Positions 26,384 through 34,428 of a DNA stretch of 64,000 bases are shown piece after piece. Position numbers and translations under genes: made by a program. Every line of letters starts with the position of its first letter. Position 1 is the stretch's first letter. This stretch comes from Geothrix sp. (GTDB taxonomy: Bacteria; Acidobacteriota; Holophagae; Holophagales; Holophagaceae), in assembly GCA_019449415.1 (NCBI GenBank), contig JAGRPP010000023.1, positions 1 to 64,000 of the forward strand. The letters are read 5' to 3'. The notes beneath the pieces were generated by a model. It saw nothing but the letters and a program-made list of their open reading frames with translations. It was not told the origin of the DNA and did not search any database.

Positions 26384-28908
26384 CAGCGGGGCCCCTTGTT
26401 GAACTTGGCCATGAGATCAGACAGCGAGGAGTTGGTGGCCGGGGCCACAGGCTCGCGTTTGGCCGGGGACTGCATGGGGCGGGCCTCCCGCTCGGGGCGC
26501 GGGGGGCGGATGCCTTCGGGCCGGGGGGGACGGGCCCCTTCAGGCCGGAGCGCGCTGGCCCCTTCAGGTCGGGGTGGGCGGGGCCCCTGGGGGCGGGGTG
26601 GACGGGGTCCCTCGGGGCGCGGTGGACGAGTGCCCTCGGCCCTGGGCGGGCGGGCGCCGGCCTGGGGCCTGGCCTGGTTGCCCTCGGACCGGTTGGGCCG
26701 GCGGCGGTGCTGGGGCGGGGCCCCGGCCGCGCCGCCAATCGCGCCCTGGGGCGCCGCGAGCAGGGCCTTGATGGACAGGGCGATGCGCTTGGCCTGCAGG
26801 TCCACCGCCAGCACCTTCACCTTCACGGCCTGGCCCACGCTGAGGGCGTCCGCGGGGTTCTTCACATAGCGGTGGGCGATCTCGGAGAGGTGCACCAGGC
26901 CGTCCTGGTGGACGCCCACATCCACGAAGGCGCCGAAGTCGGTCACATTCGTGACGATGCCCTGGAGCTCCATGCCCACCTCCAGGTCGCTGGGCTTGTT
27001 CACGCCCTCGCGGAACTGGACAATCTCGAACTGGTGCCGGGGGTCGCGGCCGGGCTTCTTCAGCTCGGCCAGAATGTCCTTCACCGTCTCCACACCGAAC
27101 TTCTCATCGACGAGCAGCTTCGGATCCAGGGCGTCCAGCACGGCGTCGTTGCCGATGAGTTCGGGCACGGTCTTGCCCGCCAGCTGGCAGATGCGCTGCA
27201 CCACGGGGTAGCTCTCGGGGTGCACGGCGGAGGCGTCCAGGGGGTCCTCGCCGTCGTGGATGCGGAGGAAGCCCGCGGCCTGCTGGAAGGCCTTGGCGCC
27301 GAAGCGGCTGATCTCCAGGAGCTGCTCACGGCGCTTGAAGGCGCCGTGCTCGAAGCGGTGGGTCACGATGTTCTTCGCCAGTCCCTCGCCGATGCCCGCC
27401 ACATAGGCCAGCAGCTTGTACGAGGCGCTGTTGAGATCCACGCCCACGCGGTTCACGCAGCTCTCCACCACATCATCCAGGCCCTTCTTGAGGGCGGTCT
27501 GGTTCACATCGTGCTGGTACTGGCCCACGCCGATGCTCTTGGGATCGACCTTCACCAGTTCGGCCAGGGGATCCTGGAAGCGCCGCGCGATGCTCACGGC
27601 GCCGCGCACGGTGACATCGTGCTCGGGGAACTCCTCCCGGGCGATGTCGCTGGCGGAGTAGACCGAGGCGCCCGCCTCGCTCACGCTCACGCAGATGAGG
27701 CCGGTGCGGTTCGTCTCCTTCAGCCACTCGCGGATGAAGGCCTCCACCTCGCGGCCGCCGGTGCCGTTGCCGATGGCGATGGCCTCGATGGGATTTCCAG
27801 TGCAGAGCTTCTCGAGGATGGCCCGGCTGCCATCGAGATCTCGCTTGGGCTCCAGGGGATAGATCACCTCGTTCTGCACCAGCTGGCCCAGGCGGTTGAT
27901 GACCACCAGCTTGCAGCCGGTGCGGATGCCGGGATCCACACCCAGGGTGCAACGCTGGCCCGCGGGGGGCGCCAGCAGCAGGTGGTCCAGGTTGGTCTGG
28001 AACACCTTGATGGCCTCGGCGTCGGCCTTCTTCTTGGCCTCGTAGCGCACTTCGGATTCGATGGTGGGGGCCAGCAGGCGGTCGAAGGCGTCGCCCGCGA
28101 CCTCGTTGAGGAAGCGGCGGTAGCCGCTGCCGGGGTTCACCGGCACCTTGGAGACCAGCTGGGAGACCAGGTTCTCGCGCTCCACCAGGAGCTTGACGGT
28201 GAGGATCTCCTCCTTCTCGCCGCGACGCAGGGCCAGCAGACGGTGGCTGGGGATCTTGCGGATGGGCTCGGAGAAATCGAAGTAGGGCTTGAACCGCAGC
28301 GCAGCCTGGTCCGCCTTGCGTTCCTCGCGGACCTCGGATTTCAGCACGCCGTGCTCATGGAACTCCAGGCGCAGCCAGGCGCGGAGAGTGGCGTCCTCGG
28401 ACAGCCGCTCCGCCAGGATGTGGCCCGCGCCCTCCATGCACTCCGAGGGCGACCGCAGGCCGTCCTCGTCCTTGATGAAGGGTTCCGCGATGACGAAGGG
28501 ATCGGCCCCGCTCTCGTCGGCCAGCAGGGAATCCAGCAGGGGCTCCAGGCCCCGCTCCTTCGCCACCGTGGCCTTGGTACGCTTCTTGGGCTTGTAGGGC
28601 AGGTAGAGGTCCTCGAGTTCCGCCTTCACCCAGGTGGTCTCGATCTTGAGCTTCAGCTCGGGGCTGAGCTTGCCCTGCTCGTCGATGGACTTCAGCACGG
28701 TCTTCCGGCGGTCCAGCAGGTCCTTGTAGTAGGCATGCCGGTCTTCGACGGCGCGGATGGCCACCTCGTCGAGGGAGCCGGTCGCCTCCTTCCGGTAGCG
28801 GGCGATGAAGGGCACGGTGTTGCCCTCCTCCAGCAGCGCCACGATGGCGGCCACGCCAGCGCGGGGGAGCTTCAGCTCCTTGGCCATGAGGTCGAGCACT
28901 TGATCCAC
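26383..28908 (-). CDS. tex: RNA-binding transcriptional accessory protein Tex
   Basis: Tex is a conserved nucleic-acid-binding protein related to eukaryotic Spt6. The 841-residue product shows the N-terminal helical domain (VPFIARYRKEATGSLDE), a YqgF-like fold (LGVDPGIRTGCKLVVI), and the HhH region (ASYKLLAYVAGIGEGLAKNIV). The S1 domain lies at about 650-720 (GIVTNVTDFGAFVDVGVHQDGLVHLS). After residue about 735 the protein carries an extra Arg/Pro tail built from repeats such as PRPEGPRPPRPQG, absent from the usual Tex (about 770 residues). The start is GTG 28908 with AAGGAG upstream. Confidence 0.95.
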   Translation of the reverse strand: MDQVLDLMAKELKLPRAGVAAIVALLEEGNTVPFIARYRKEATGSLDEVAIRAVEDRHAYYKDLLDRRKTVLKSIDEQGKLSPELKLKIETTWVKAELEDLYLPYKPKKRTKATVAKERGLEPLLDSLLADESGADPFVIAEPFIKDEDGLRSPSECMEGAGHILAERLSEDATLRAWLRLEFHEHGVLKSEVREERKADQAALRFKPYFDFSEPIRKIPSHRLLALRRGEKEEILTVKLLVERENLVSQLVSKVPVNPGSGYRRFLNEVAGDAFDRLLAPTIESEVRYEAKKKADAEAIKVFQTNLDHLLLAPPAGQRCTLGVDPGIRTGCKLVVINRLGQLVQNEVIYPLEPKRDLDGSRAILEKLCTGNPIEAIAIGNGTGGREVEAFIREWLKETNRTGLICVSVSEAGASVYSASDIAREEFPEHDVTVRGAVSIARRFQDPLAELVKVDPKSIGVGQYQHDVNQTALKKGLDDVVESCVNRVGVDLNSASYKLLAYVAGIGEGLAKNIVTHRFEHGAFKRREQLLEISRFGAKAFQQAAGFLRIHDGEDPLDASAVHPESYPVVQRICQLAGKTVPELIGNDAVLDALDPKLLVDEKFGVETVKDILAELKKPGRDPRHQFEIVQFREGVNKPSDLEVGMELQGIVTNVTDFGAFVDVGVHQDGLVHLSEIAHRYVKNPADALSVGQAVKVKVLAVDLQAKRIALSIKALLAAPQGAIGGAAGAPPQHRRRPNRSEGNQARPQAGARPPRAEGTRPPRPEGPRPPRPQGPRPPRPEGASALRPEGARPPRPEGIRPPRPEREARPMQSPAKREPVAPATNSSLSDLMAKFNKGPR
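26500..26650 (-). repeat. Degenerate 21/24-bp-type tandem repeats encoding the Tex Pro/Arg tail
   Basis: Imperfect tandem copies encode units of the type EGPRPPRP with variants EGASALRP and EGARPPRP. The repeated DNA is almost pure G+C and shows codon-level variation, so it is not a very recent expansion. Confidence 0.6.
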
Positions 28909-28961
28909 ACCTGCTCCTTGCGCTCCCGAAATCGGGGGAAAGGCGATGATACCAAGCCAGG

Positions 28962-28994
28962 CGCTGATCTGGCTCCTGCGGAACCAGATCAGCG
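28962..28994 (-). terminator. Hairpin overlapping the end of the CobW-type gene
   Basis: CGCTGATCTGG (28962-28972) and CCAGATCAGCG (28984-28994) form an 11-bp perfect stem around an 11-base loop. The stem includes the CobW-type stop codon (28989-28991). No U-tract follows in the leftward direction, so it may act as a pause site or mRNA end rather than a full terminator before tex. Confidence 0.45.
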
Positions 28995-30005
28995 ATTGAG
29001 AAGGACTTTGCGACGGTGTCCTTCAGGCGGGCGTTCCAGGCCACGCAGCGCTTTCTTCCAGCTGGTGGCATCGAGGTCCGTGCCGATCACCACGGCCACG
29101 CAGGCTGCCGCCGTGCCGCCCCCCTGTAGCGGCAGGGGCGAGATCTCCAGGCGGCCGTCCGCCAGCTGGAAGGCCCAGCGGTCGCTGCCGTCGTTGCGGA
29201 CGGCCCAGCCCTCGAAGACGCAGACGCCCTTGGCGCGCAGGAGCTCGCCCTGGGCTGGAGGCGCCAGGAGCAGGGCTTCCAGGGCCGCCGGGTCCACCGG
29301 GTGATCCCAGTGCAGGCTGAAGGAGCGCGCCGCCGCGAAGCTGGTGTCACCGGCGGCTTCCCAGCCTTCGGGGAGCGGGCGCAGATCGCCCCGCCAGGGA
29401 TCGGGCCCGCCCTCGGGGGCCTCGCCGTGGCGCGTGGGCACCAGCGGGATCTGCCGGAAGGCCGTGCGCAGCTCACCTTCCCAGGCCACCGCCGCCGAAG
29501 GATCGAGATCGCCCTTGCTGAGGTGGATGAGGCTGGCCAGGGCCGCCTGGCGGTGGAGCAGGGGCTTGGTCTTGAGGTGATCCACAGGAGCTAGGCAGGA
29601 GATGACGGTGAGCAGACCCGCCAGGCGCAGGCGCCCGGCCAGGGCCGGCTCCTGCTCCAAATCGAGGAGGTCTGTGGGATCGGCCAGGCCCGTGGTCTCC
29701 AGCACCACACGCTCGGGGCGCTGGCCCTCGGGCTGATCGCACCAGGCCTGGAGGGTGGCAACCACATCGTTCCGCAGGCTGCAGCAGACGCAGCCGTTCA
29801 CCAGGTTCTCCACGCCCGTCAGCTCGGGCCGCTCCGCGTCCACCAGGGTGCCGTCCACGCTGACGGCGCCGAACTCGTTGATGAGCACCGCCACCCGGCG
29901 GCCCGCCGCCACTTCGGCCTTCAGCAGGCGGTTCACGACCGTGGTCTTCCCGGCACCCAGGGGGCCGGTGACGATGAGGACTTCCAGGAGGGCGCGATCG
30001 GTCAT
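28989..30005 (-). CDS. CobW/P47K family GTPase (COG0523-type metal chaperone)
   Basis: Members use GTP to deliver zinc, cobalt or other metals to target proteins. The 338-residue product shows the P-loop GPLGAGKTT, LINEFGAVSVDG, the metal-binding CxCC motif NGCVCCSL, the Walker B-like VVLETTGLADP, and the base-recognition motif SKGD in the place of NKxD. The C-terminal CobW domain contains GVCVFEGWAV. The ATG at 30005 is divergent from waaA, 45 bases away. The metal and client are unknown. Confidence 0.88.
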   Translation of the reverse strand: MTDRALLEVLIVTGPLGAGKTTVVNRLLKAEVAAGRRVAVLINEFGAVSVDGTLVDAERPELTGVENLVNGCVCCSLRNDVVATLQAWCDQPEGQRPERVVLETTGLADPTDLLDLEQEPALAGRLRLAGLLTVISCLAPVDHLKTKPLLHRQAALASLIHLSKGDLDPSAAVAWEGELRTAFRQIPLVPTRHGEAPEGGPDPWRGDLRPLPEGWEAAGDTSFAAARSFSLHWDHPVDPAALEALLLAPPAQGELLRAKGVCVFEGWAVRNDGSDRWAFQLADGRLEISPLPLQGGGTAAACVAVVIGTDLDATSWKKALRGLERPPEGHRRKVLLNR

Positions 30006-30050
30006 CCCTCCATGATGCCGTTTGAATGCGAAATGTGAGAGCGTGGATGC

Positions 30051-31397
30051 GTGGATAGCCTCGACCTCAGCTACCTGGTGGCGGTCTCTCTGGCGGGTGC
30101 CGCCGCGCGGGCCTGCGCCCGGGGCCTGCCTGCGGGATGGCGGATGCGCCTGGAGGCGGAGGCGCCGGACCTGCCCGCGAACCGCTGGATCTGGCTGCAT
30201 GCGGTGAGCGTGGGCGAGCTGCTGCTGGCCGAGGGACTGGTACGGCGCCTGCGGGATGCAGGTCATACCCTTCACCTCAGCACGGGCACCCCGGCGGGGC
30301 TGGCGCTGCTGGCCCAGCGGCTCCCAGCCTGGGACGGAGACACCGGCCGCGTGAGCGGCGGCGCCTTTCCCCTGGATGATCCCGCGGGCCTGGAGCCGTT
30401 CCTGCGCCGCGCGCCCGGGGCCTTTCTCGCCCTGGAGACGGAGCTCTGGCCGGGGCTGCTGGCGGCGCTCGAGGCCCGCGGCATTCCGCGCCTGATCGTG
30501 AATGGCCGCTTGACGGAGAAATCCCTCGAGCGGGGCGGCCCCTGGCTCCGCCGGGCGGCTTCGCGCCTCAGTCTGGTGGCGGCCCGGGACGAGGCCAGTG
30601 CCGAAGCCTTCCGGCATCTGGGGGCGCCGGTGGTGGCGCTCGGCGGCAACCTCAAGGCGGACCTTCCGCCCCCCCGGCCCCTGCATGAAGGGTGGGCGGC
30701 CCTGCGGGAGGCCTGGGCCGGGCACCCCGTGGTGGTGGCGGGGAACACGGTGGAAGGCGAGGAGGCATCGATTCTTGAAGCCTGGGCCCAGGCTCGCGGA
30801 CGGTTCCCGGGGCTCCGGCTCATCCTGGCGCCACGCCAGCCTCGCCGTTTCGAGGCCGCCGCCGCGATCCTGGCCACCCAGGGGACGCCCTTCCGGCGGG
30901 TCTCTGCCTGGTCCTCCGCCTGGACCTCCGCGGCCTCCTGGGCCTCGACGGAGGTGCTTCTGCTGGACACGCTGGGCGACCTGCCGGCGGTCTATGCCGA
31001 GGGCACCGTGGCGCTGGTGGCCGGAGGCTGGGCCGCGCCGGGCGGGCACAATCCGCTGGAGCCCGTCCGGGCCGGGATTCCGACGCTCCTGGGGCCGGGC
31101 TTCGCCAACTTTGAAGACCTCGTTCCGTCCCTGCGGGGGGCCGGGCTGCTCCAGGTGGTGGAGGCCCCGGACCTGGCGCCCGCCCTGCTGGGGGCCCTGG
31201 CCACGGCACCGCTTCGGTCCACGGGCGAGGCCCCCCTGCCGGAGGGGCTTCGAGGCACCCTCGACCGCACCTTGACCTTGCTTGAACCCCACCTTGCGGC
31301 GCTGGTCGAACCGCGTCTTGCGGCCCCTGGTCGGGATCCGGCCCGTTCCCATCGCCCGGGTGGGGTCCTAGAATCCAGGGACACGGAGTCTTCATGA
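30051..31397 (+). CDS. waaA: 3-deoxy-D-manno-octulosonic acid (Kdo) transferase
   Basis: WaaA adds Kdo to lipid A precursors at the inner membrane, so this organism makes LPS. The 448-residue product has the N-terminal membrane-proximal segment, WIWLHAVSVGELLLAEGL, ETELWPGLLAALEARGIP with the catalytic Glu region, VVAGNTVEGEEASIL, and the donor-binding GGWAAPGGHNPLEP motif. The GTG start is used. The last 25 residues (DPARSHRPGG) are low-complexity. The stop overlaps the next start as ATGA. Confidence 0.93.
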   Translation: MDSLDLSYLVAVSLAGAAARACARGLPAGWRMRLEAEAPDLPANRWIWLHAVSVGELLLAEGLVRRLRDAGHTLHLSTGTPAGLALLAQRLPAWDGDTGRVSGGAFPLDDPAGLEPFLRRAPGAFLALETELWPGLLAALEARGIPRLIVNGRLTEKSLERGGPWLRRAASRLSLVAARDEASAEAFRHLGAPVVALGGNLKADLPPPRPLHEGWAALREAWAGHPVVVAGNTVEGEEASILEAWAQARGRFPGLRLILAPRQPRRFEAAAAILATQGTPFRRVSAWSSAWTSAASWASTEVLLLDTLGDLPAVYAEGTVALVAGGWAAPGGHNPLEPVRAGIPTLLGPGFANFEDLVPSLRGAGLLQVVEAPDLAPALLGALATAPLRSTGEAPLPEGLRGTLDRTLTLLEPHLAALVEPRLAAPGRDPARSHRPGGVLESRDTESS

Positions 31398-32305
31398 CGC
31401 GCCACGGGACGCACATCCTCCTGATCGATGACGACACGGCGGTGCTGGAGATGGTGCAGGCGGCCCTCTCGCACTACGGCATGGAGGTCCACGCCTATCC
31501 CGACGCCGCCCAGGCCGTGGATTTTCTCCAGACCCCCGGGGTGCCGGAGTTCGATCTGGTGATCAGCGACATCAACATGGAGGGGCTGGATGGCTTCGAT
31601 GTCATCCACAAGGTGAAGGCGACGCAGCCGCACCTGCCGGTGGTCCTGATGACCGGCCAGGCCTCGGTGGAATACGCCATCAGGGCCATGCGCATGGGTG
31701 CCTCGAACCTGTTCATGAAGCCCATCGCCCTGCGCGACCTGGTGCAGAATGTGTTCCACCTGGTGGACCTGCACCGCGAGCTGCGTTTGGCGGACAACGG
31801 GTTGCGGGGGCTCGTCAACGAGCGCCGGCACTTCCTCTTCCGCTCGGACGAGCTGGATGTCCCCAGCCTCATGCACCACCTCACGGACCGGCTGGTGCCC
31901 ATGGGCTTCGCCTCCGCCAGCAACATCGATGTCATTGCCATGGCCTTCCACGAAGCCCTGGTGAACGCCCTGGAGCACGGCAATTTCGAGCTGGAATCGG
32001 GACTGAAGGGCGATCTCTTCGCGGTGGAGGATCCCTACACGGCCCTCCGCGCCAAGCGCATGGAGGATCCGCACTACGCGGGCCGCCTGATCGAGGTGCG
32101 CCTCGCCATGGACACGGAGCGCTTCGAGCTGGAGATCAGCGACGAGGGCCGGGGCTTCGACGCGAGCCAGGTTTCGCCCTTGCCGCCGGACTCCGAGATG
32201 GCCCCCCACTGCGGCCGCGGCCTGCCGCTCATCCTCCTCGTCATGGACGAGGTCCACTTCAACGAGAAGGGGAACCAGATCCGGATGGTGCTCCGGCGGA
32301 AATAA
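31394..32305 (+). CDS. Response regulator receiver fused to an anti-sigma-type histidine-kinase-like ATPase
   Basis: Residues 1-125 form a receiver domain with the acidic pocket DDD (12-14), phospho-acceptor Asp in ISDINMEG, Thr in LMTGQ and Lys in MKPI. Residues about 165-303 form an HATPase domain of the RsbW/SpoIIAB type, with the N-box FHEALVNALEHGNFE, DEGRGFD and GRGLPLILLVMDEV. There is no dimerisation/phosphoacceptor histidine domain between them. The protein is therefore not an ordinary sensor kinase. Phosphorylation probably controls a partner-switching or serine-kinase output. It overlaps waaA by four bases and ends before a strong terminator. Confidence 0.88.
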   Translation: MTRHGTHILLIDDDTAVLEMVQAALSHYGMEVHAYPDAAQAVDFLQTPGVPEFDLVISDINMEGLDGFDVIHKVKATQPHLPVVLMTGQASVEYAIRAMRMGASNLFMKPIALRDLVQNVFHLVDLHRELRLADNGLRGLVNERRHFLFRSDELDVPSLMHHLTDRLVPMGFASASNIDVIAMAFHEALVNALEHGNFELESGLKGDLFAVEDPYTALRAKRMEDPHYAGRLIEVRLAMDTERFELEISDEGRGFDASQVSPLPPDSEMAPHCGRGLPLILLVMDEVHFNEKGNQIRMVLRRK

Positions 32306-32310
32306 CCACA

Positions 32311-32342
32311 CGAAAAACGCGGCCCGAAGGCCGCGTTTTTCG
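32311..32342. terminator. Strong bidirectional rho-independent terminator
   Basis: ACGCGGCC and GGCCGCGT arms around a short CGAA loop are flanked by A5 and T5. It serves the receiver/ATPase gene on the left and trxA on the right. The stem core is the same as at 6041-6074. Confidence 0.9.
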
Positions 32343-32359
32343 CAGGGACGAAGCGCGGA

Positions 32360-32680
32360 TTAAAACGCGCTCTCGACGAAAGCCTTGAGCTGGGGCTTGG
32401 GCTGGCCGCCGATGAGCTTGTTCACGGGCTTGCCGTCCTTGAAGACGATGAGCGTGGGGATGCTCATGATGCCGAACTGGCCGGCGACCTGCGGATTCTC
32501 GTCCACATTCATCTTCACGAACTTGGCCTGGCCCTTCATTTCGGCGGCCAGCTCGTCCAGGACGGGGGCGATCATCTTGCAGGGGCCGCACCAGGGGGCC
32601 CAGAAATCCACGAGGGTGACGCCCTGCGCGACGGCCTGGGGGAAGTCGGCGTCGGTGATGTGGGCTACGAGGTCGGACAT
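32360..32680 (-). CDS. trxA: Thioredoxin
   Basis: This is a cytoplasmic disulphide reductase. The 106-residue product carries the classic active site FWAPWCGPCKMIAP, the cis-proline motif MSIPTLIVF, and FKDGKPVNKLIGGQPK. The ATG at 32680 follows AAAGGAG, so the five-residue longer frame is not used. It lies 19 bases after the cNMP-binding gene and ends at the shared terminator. Confidence 0.97.
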   Translation of the reverse strand: MSDLVAHITDADFPQAVAQGVTLVDFWAPWCGPCKMIAPVLDELAAEMKGQAKFVKMNVDENPQVAGQFGIMSIPTLIVFKDGKPVNKLIGGQPKPQLKAFVESAF

Positions 32681-32699
32681 GGGAACTCCTTTCAAGTTC

Positions 32700-33194
32700 T
32701 TAGGGTAGGGGGGAGGGGCCGTCGGGGTTGGCGCCGCCCCACTGGGCGATGGTGAAGATGCTCATGTAGCGTTCGTTGGTTTCGCGGAGACGCTGGGCGA
32801 GCACTTCACAGAGGGCGTAGAGGATCTTCAGGGCGACCTTGTGCTGGGATTCGATCAGGGCCTGGAGTTCCTGCAGGGGGATGAAGAAGAGTTCGGAGGG
32901 CTCATTGGCGATGGCATCCGCGGCCCGGGCGGCGAGGTCGATGAGGGCCATCTCGCCGAAGTAGGCGGGCGGCTCCAGCACGGCCAGGGCCTCCTCGCCG
33001 GTGGCGCTGCGCTTGGAGATGCGGATCGAACCCTTGAGCACGATGAAGAGGCCGTCTCCGGCATCGCCTTCCTTGAAAATCACCTCGCCGGCCTGGACGG
33101 GGCGGACCCGACCGATCATCAGGATCTGGGCGCGCTCGGCCTCGTCCAGGTTCCTGAACAGGGGCGACTGGGTCAGGAAGCGGGTGTCGATCAA
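32700..33194 (-). CDS. Cyclic nucleotide-binding domain protein
   Basis: This single-domain Crp-type sensor has no DNA-binding helix-turn-helix. In the 164-residue product the cNMP-binding beta-barrel occupies residues about 8-115, with SPLFRNLDEAE, VIFKEGDAGDGLFIVLKGSIRI and the ligand-binding phosphate cassette YFGEMALIDLAARAADAIA, where Arg is at the expected position. The remaining residues form the long C helix and a Gly/Pro end. The start is TTG 33194, overlapping the ribBA stop. It probably modifies a partner rather than DNA. Confidence 0.8.
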   Translation of the reverse strand: MIDTRFLTQSPLFRNLDEAERAQILMIGRVRPVQAGEVIFKEGDAGDGLFIVLKGSIRISKRSATGEEALAVLEPPAYFGEMALIDLAARAADAIANEPSELFFIPLQELQALIESQHKVALKILYALCEVLAQRLRETNERYMSIFTIAQWGGANPDGPSPLP

Positions 33195-34324
33195 CGCGGT
33201 TCCGTGGAGGGGTGTTCCGGGAGGGCCTGGTCCGTGGAGGGTTCCAGGGGCACATGCGCGCAGATGTCGAGGCCGAAGCCGCGAAGCCCAATGTACTTGG
33301 TTTCATGCCTGCTGAGGAGGCGCATTTTTCCAATTCCGAGCTGCTGGAGGATCTGGGCGCCCACGCCGAAATCACGGTCGCTCATGGCCTGGGGCTGGGC
33401 CTGCCCCTCCTCGGCGACGCCCGGGGTATGGGCATGGCGGCGGAGGTACACGAGGGCGCCGCGGCCCTCCTTCGCCAGGGCGGCCATGGCCTTCTGGAAC
33501 AGTCCGGTCTGGAAGCCGTGCAGGTCGTCCGGCAAGGTCTCCACATGGACGCGGACCAGGGGCGGGGCTCCGGCGCCCAGGTCGCCCAGCACGAAGGCCA
33601 GGTGGCTGCCGCCATCCAGCAGGCTGCGGAAGCGGTGGACCTTCAGATCGCCCCACTGGCTGGACATGGTGCGGGTCTCGAGGTGGGCGACGAGAGGCTC
33701 CTGGCGGAGCCGGTAGGCCACGAGGTCGGCCACGGTCACGAGGAGCAGGCCGTGCTGGCGGCAGAAGGGGATCAGGTCCGGCACCCGGGCCATGGTCCCG
33801 TCGTCCTTCATGATTTCGCAGATCACGCCGCTGGGATGCAGGCCCGCGAGCCGGGCCAGGTCCACGCTGGCCTCGGTCTGGCCCGTGCGGGTGAGGACGC
33901 CGCCCGGGCGGGCCCGCAGGGGGAAGACATGGCCGGGCTTCACGAAGTGCTGGGGCTTGGCGTCCGGGGCGATGAGGGCCTGGATGGTGCGCGAGCGGTC
34001 CTGGGCGCTGATCCCGGTGGTGGTGCCTTCCCGGGCTTCCACGGACACGCAGAAGGCCGTCTCGAAGGGGCTGGTGTTGTCCCGGACCATGAGCGGGATC
34101 TGCAGGCGGTCCAGGGCCGGGCCCTCCAGGGCGGCGCAGATGAGTCCGCGCCCATGGGTGGCCATGAAGGCGATGGCTTCCGGCGAGACATGCTCGGCGG
34201 CCAGGGTGAGGTCCCCCTCGTTCTCCCGGTCCTCGTCGTCCACGACCACGATCATGTGGCCCTGCCGGATGGCCTCGATGGCCTGCTCGATGGGGGCGAA
34301 GGGGGAGTCGGGGCGGTCGCTCAT
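33191..34324 (-). CDS. ribB: 3,4-dihydroxy-2-butanone-4-phosphate synthase with degenerate GTP cyclohydrolase II-like domain
   Basis: The RibB half makes the four-carbon precursor of riboflavin. In this 377-residue protein residues 1-205 contain VVDDEDRENEGDL, GLICAAL, TTTGISAQDR, HVFPLRARPGGVL and the catalytic RTGQTEASVDL and HPSGVICEIM motifs, all intact. Residues about 215-377 have the RibA fold (FRSLLDGGSHLAFVLG, ALVYLRR). They lack the zinc-binding cysteines and GDxxxSxxCDC-type segment; the corresponding stretch reads VHVETLPDDLHGFQTG. So the RibA activity is probably lost. The start at MSDRPDSPF is preceded by a weak site. Confidence 0.88.
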   Translation of the reverse strand: MSDRPDSPFAPIEQAIEAIRQGHMIVVVDDEDRENEGDLTLAAEHVSPEAIAFMATHGRGLICAALEGPALDRLQIPLMVRDNTSPFETAFCVSVEAREGTTTGISAQDRSRTIQALIAPDAKPQHFVKPGHVFPLRARPGGVLTRTGQTEASVDLARLAGLHPSGVICEIMKDDGTMARVPDLIPFCRQHGLLLVTVADLVAYRLRQEPLVAHLETRTMSSQWGDLKVHRFRSLLDGGSHLAFVLGDLGAGAPPLVRVHVETLPDDLHGFQTGLFQKAMAALAKEGRGALVYLRRHAHTPGVAEEGQAQPQAMSDRDFGVGAQILQQLGIGKMRLLSRHETKYIGLRGFGLDICAHVPLEPSTDQALPEHPSTEPR

Positions 34325-34428
34325 GGAACCCCAGCATCGCGCAGGAGGAGCCGGGGGGGAAGGGCGCACTCCGTGGTAAGGTTGAGCATCTTCTTATAGG
34401 CTGTCAGTTTCCCCGAGAGGAACAACCC

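Noticed and set aside
28989..31352. Long leftward open frame covering waaA and the CobW-type gene
   Set aside because: Only its last 338 codons, from the ATG at 30005, have the CobW-type motifs. The rest is antisense to waaA.
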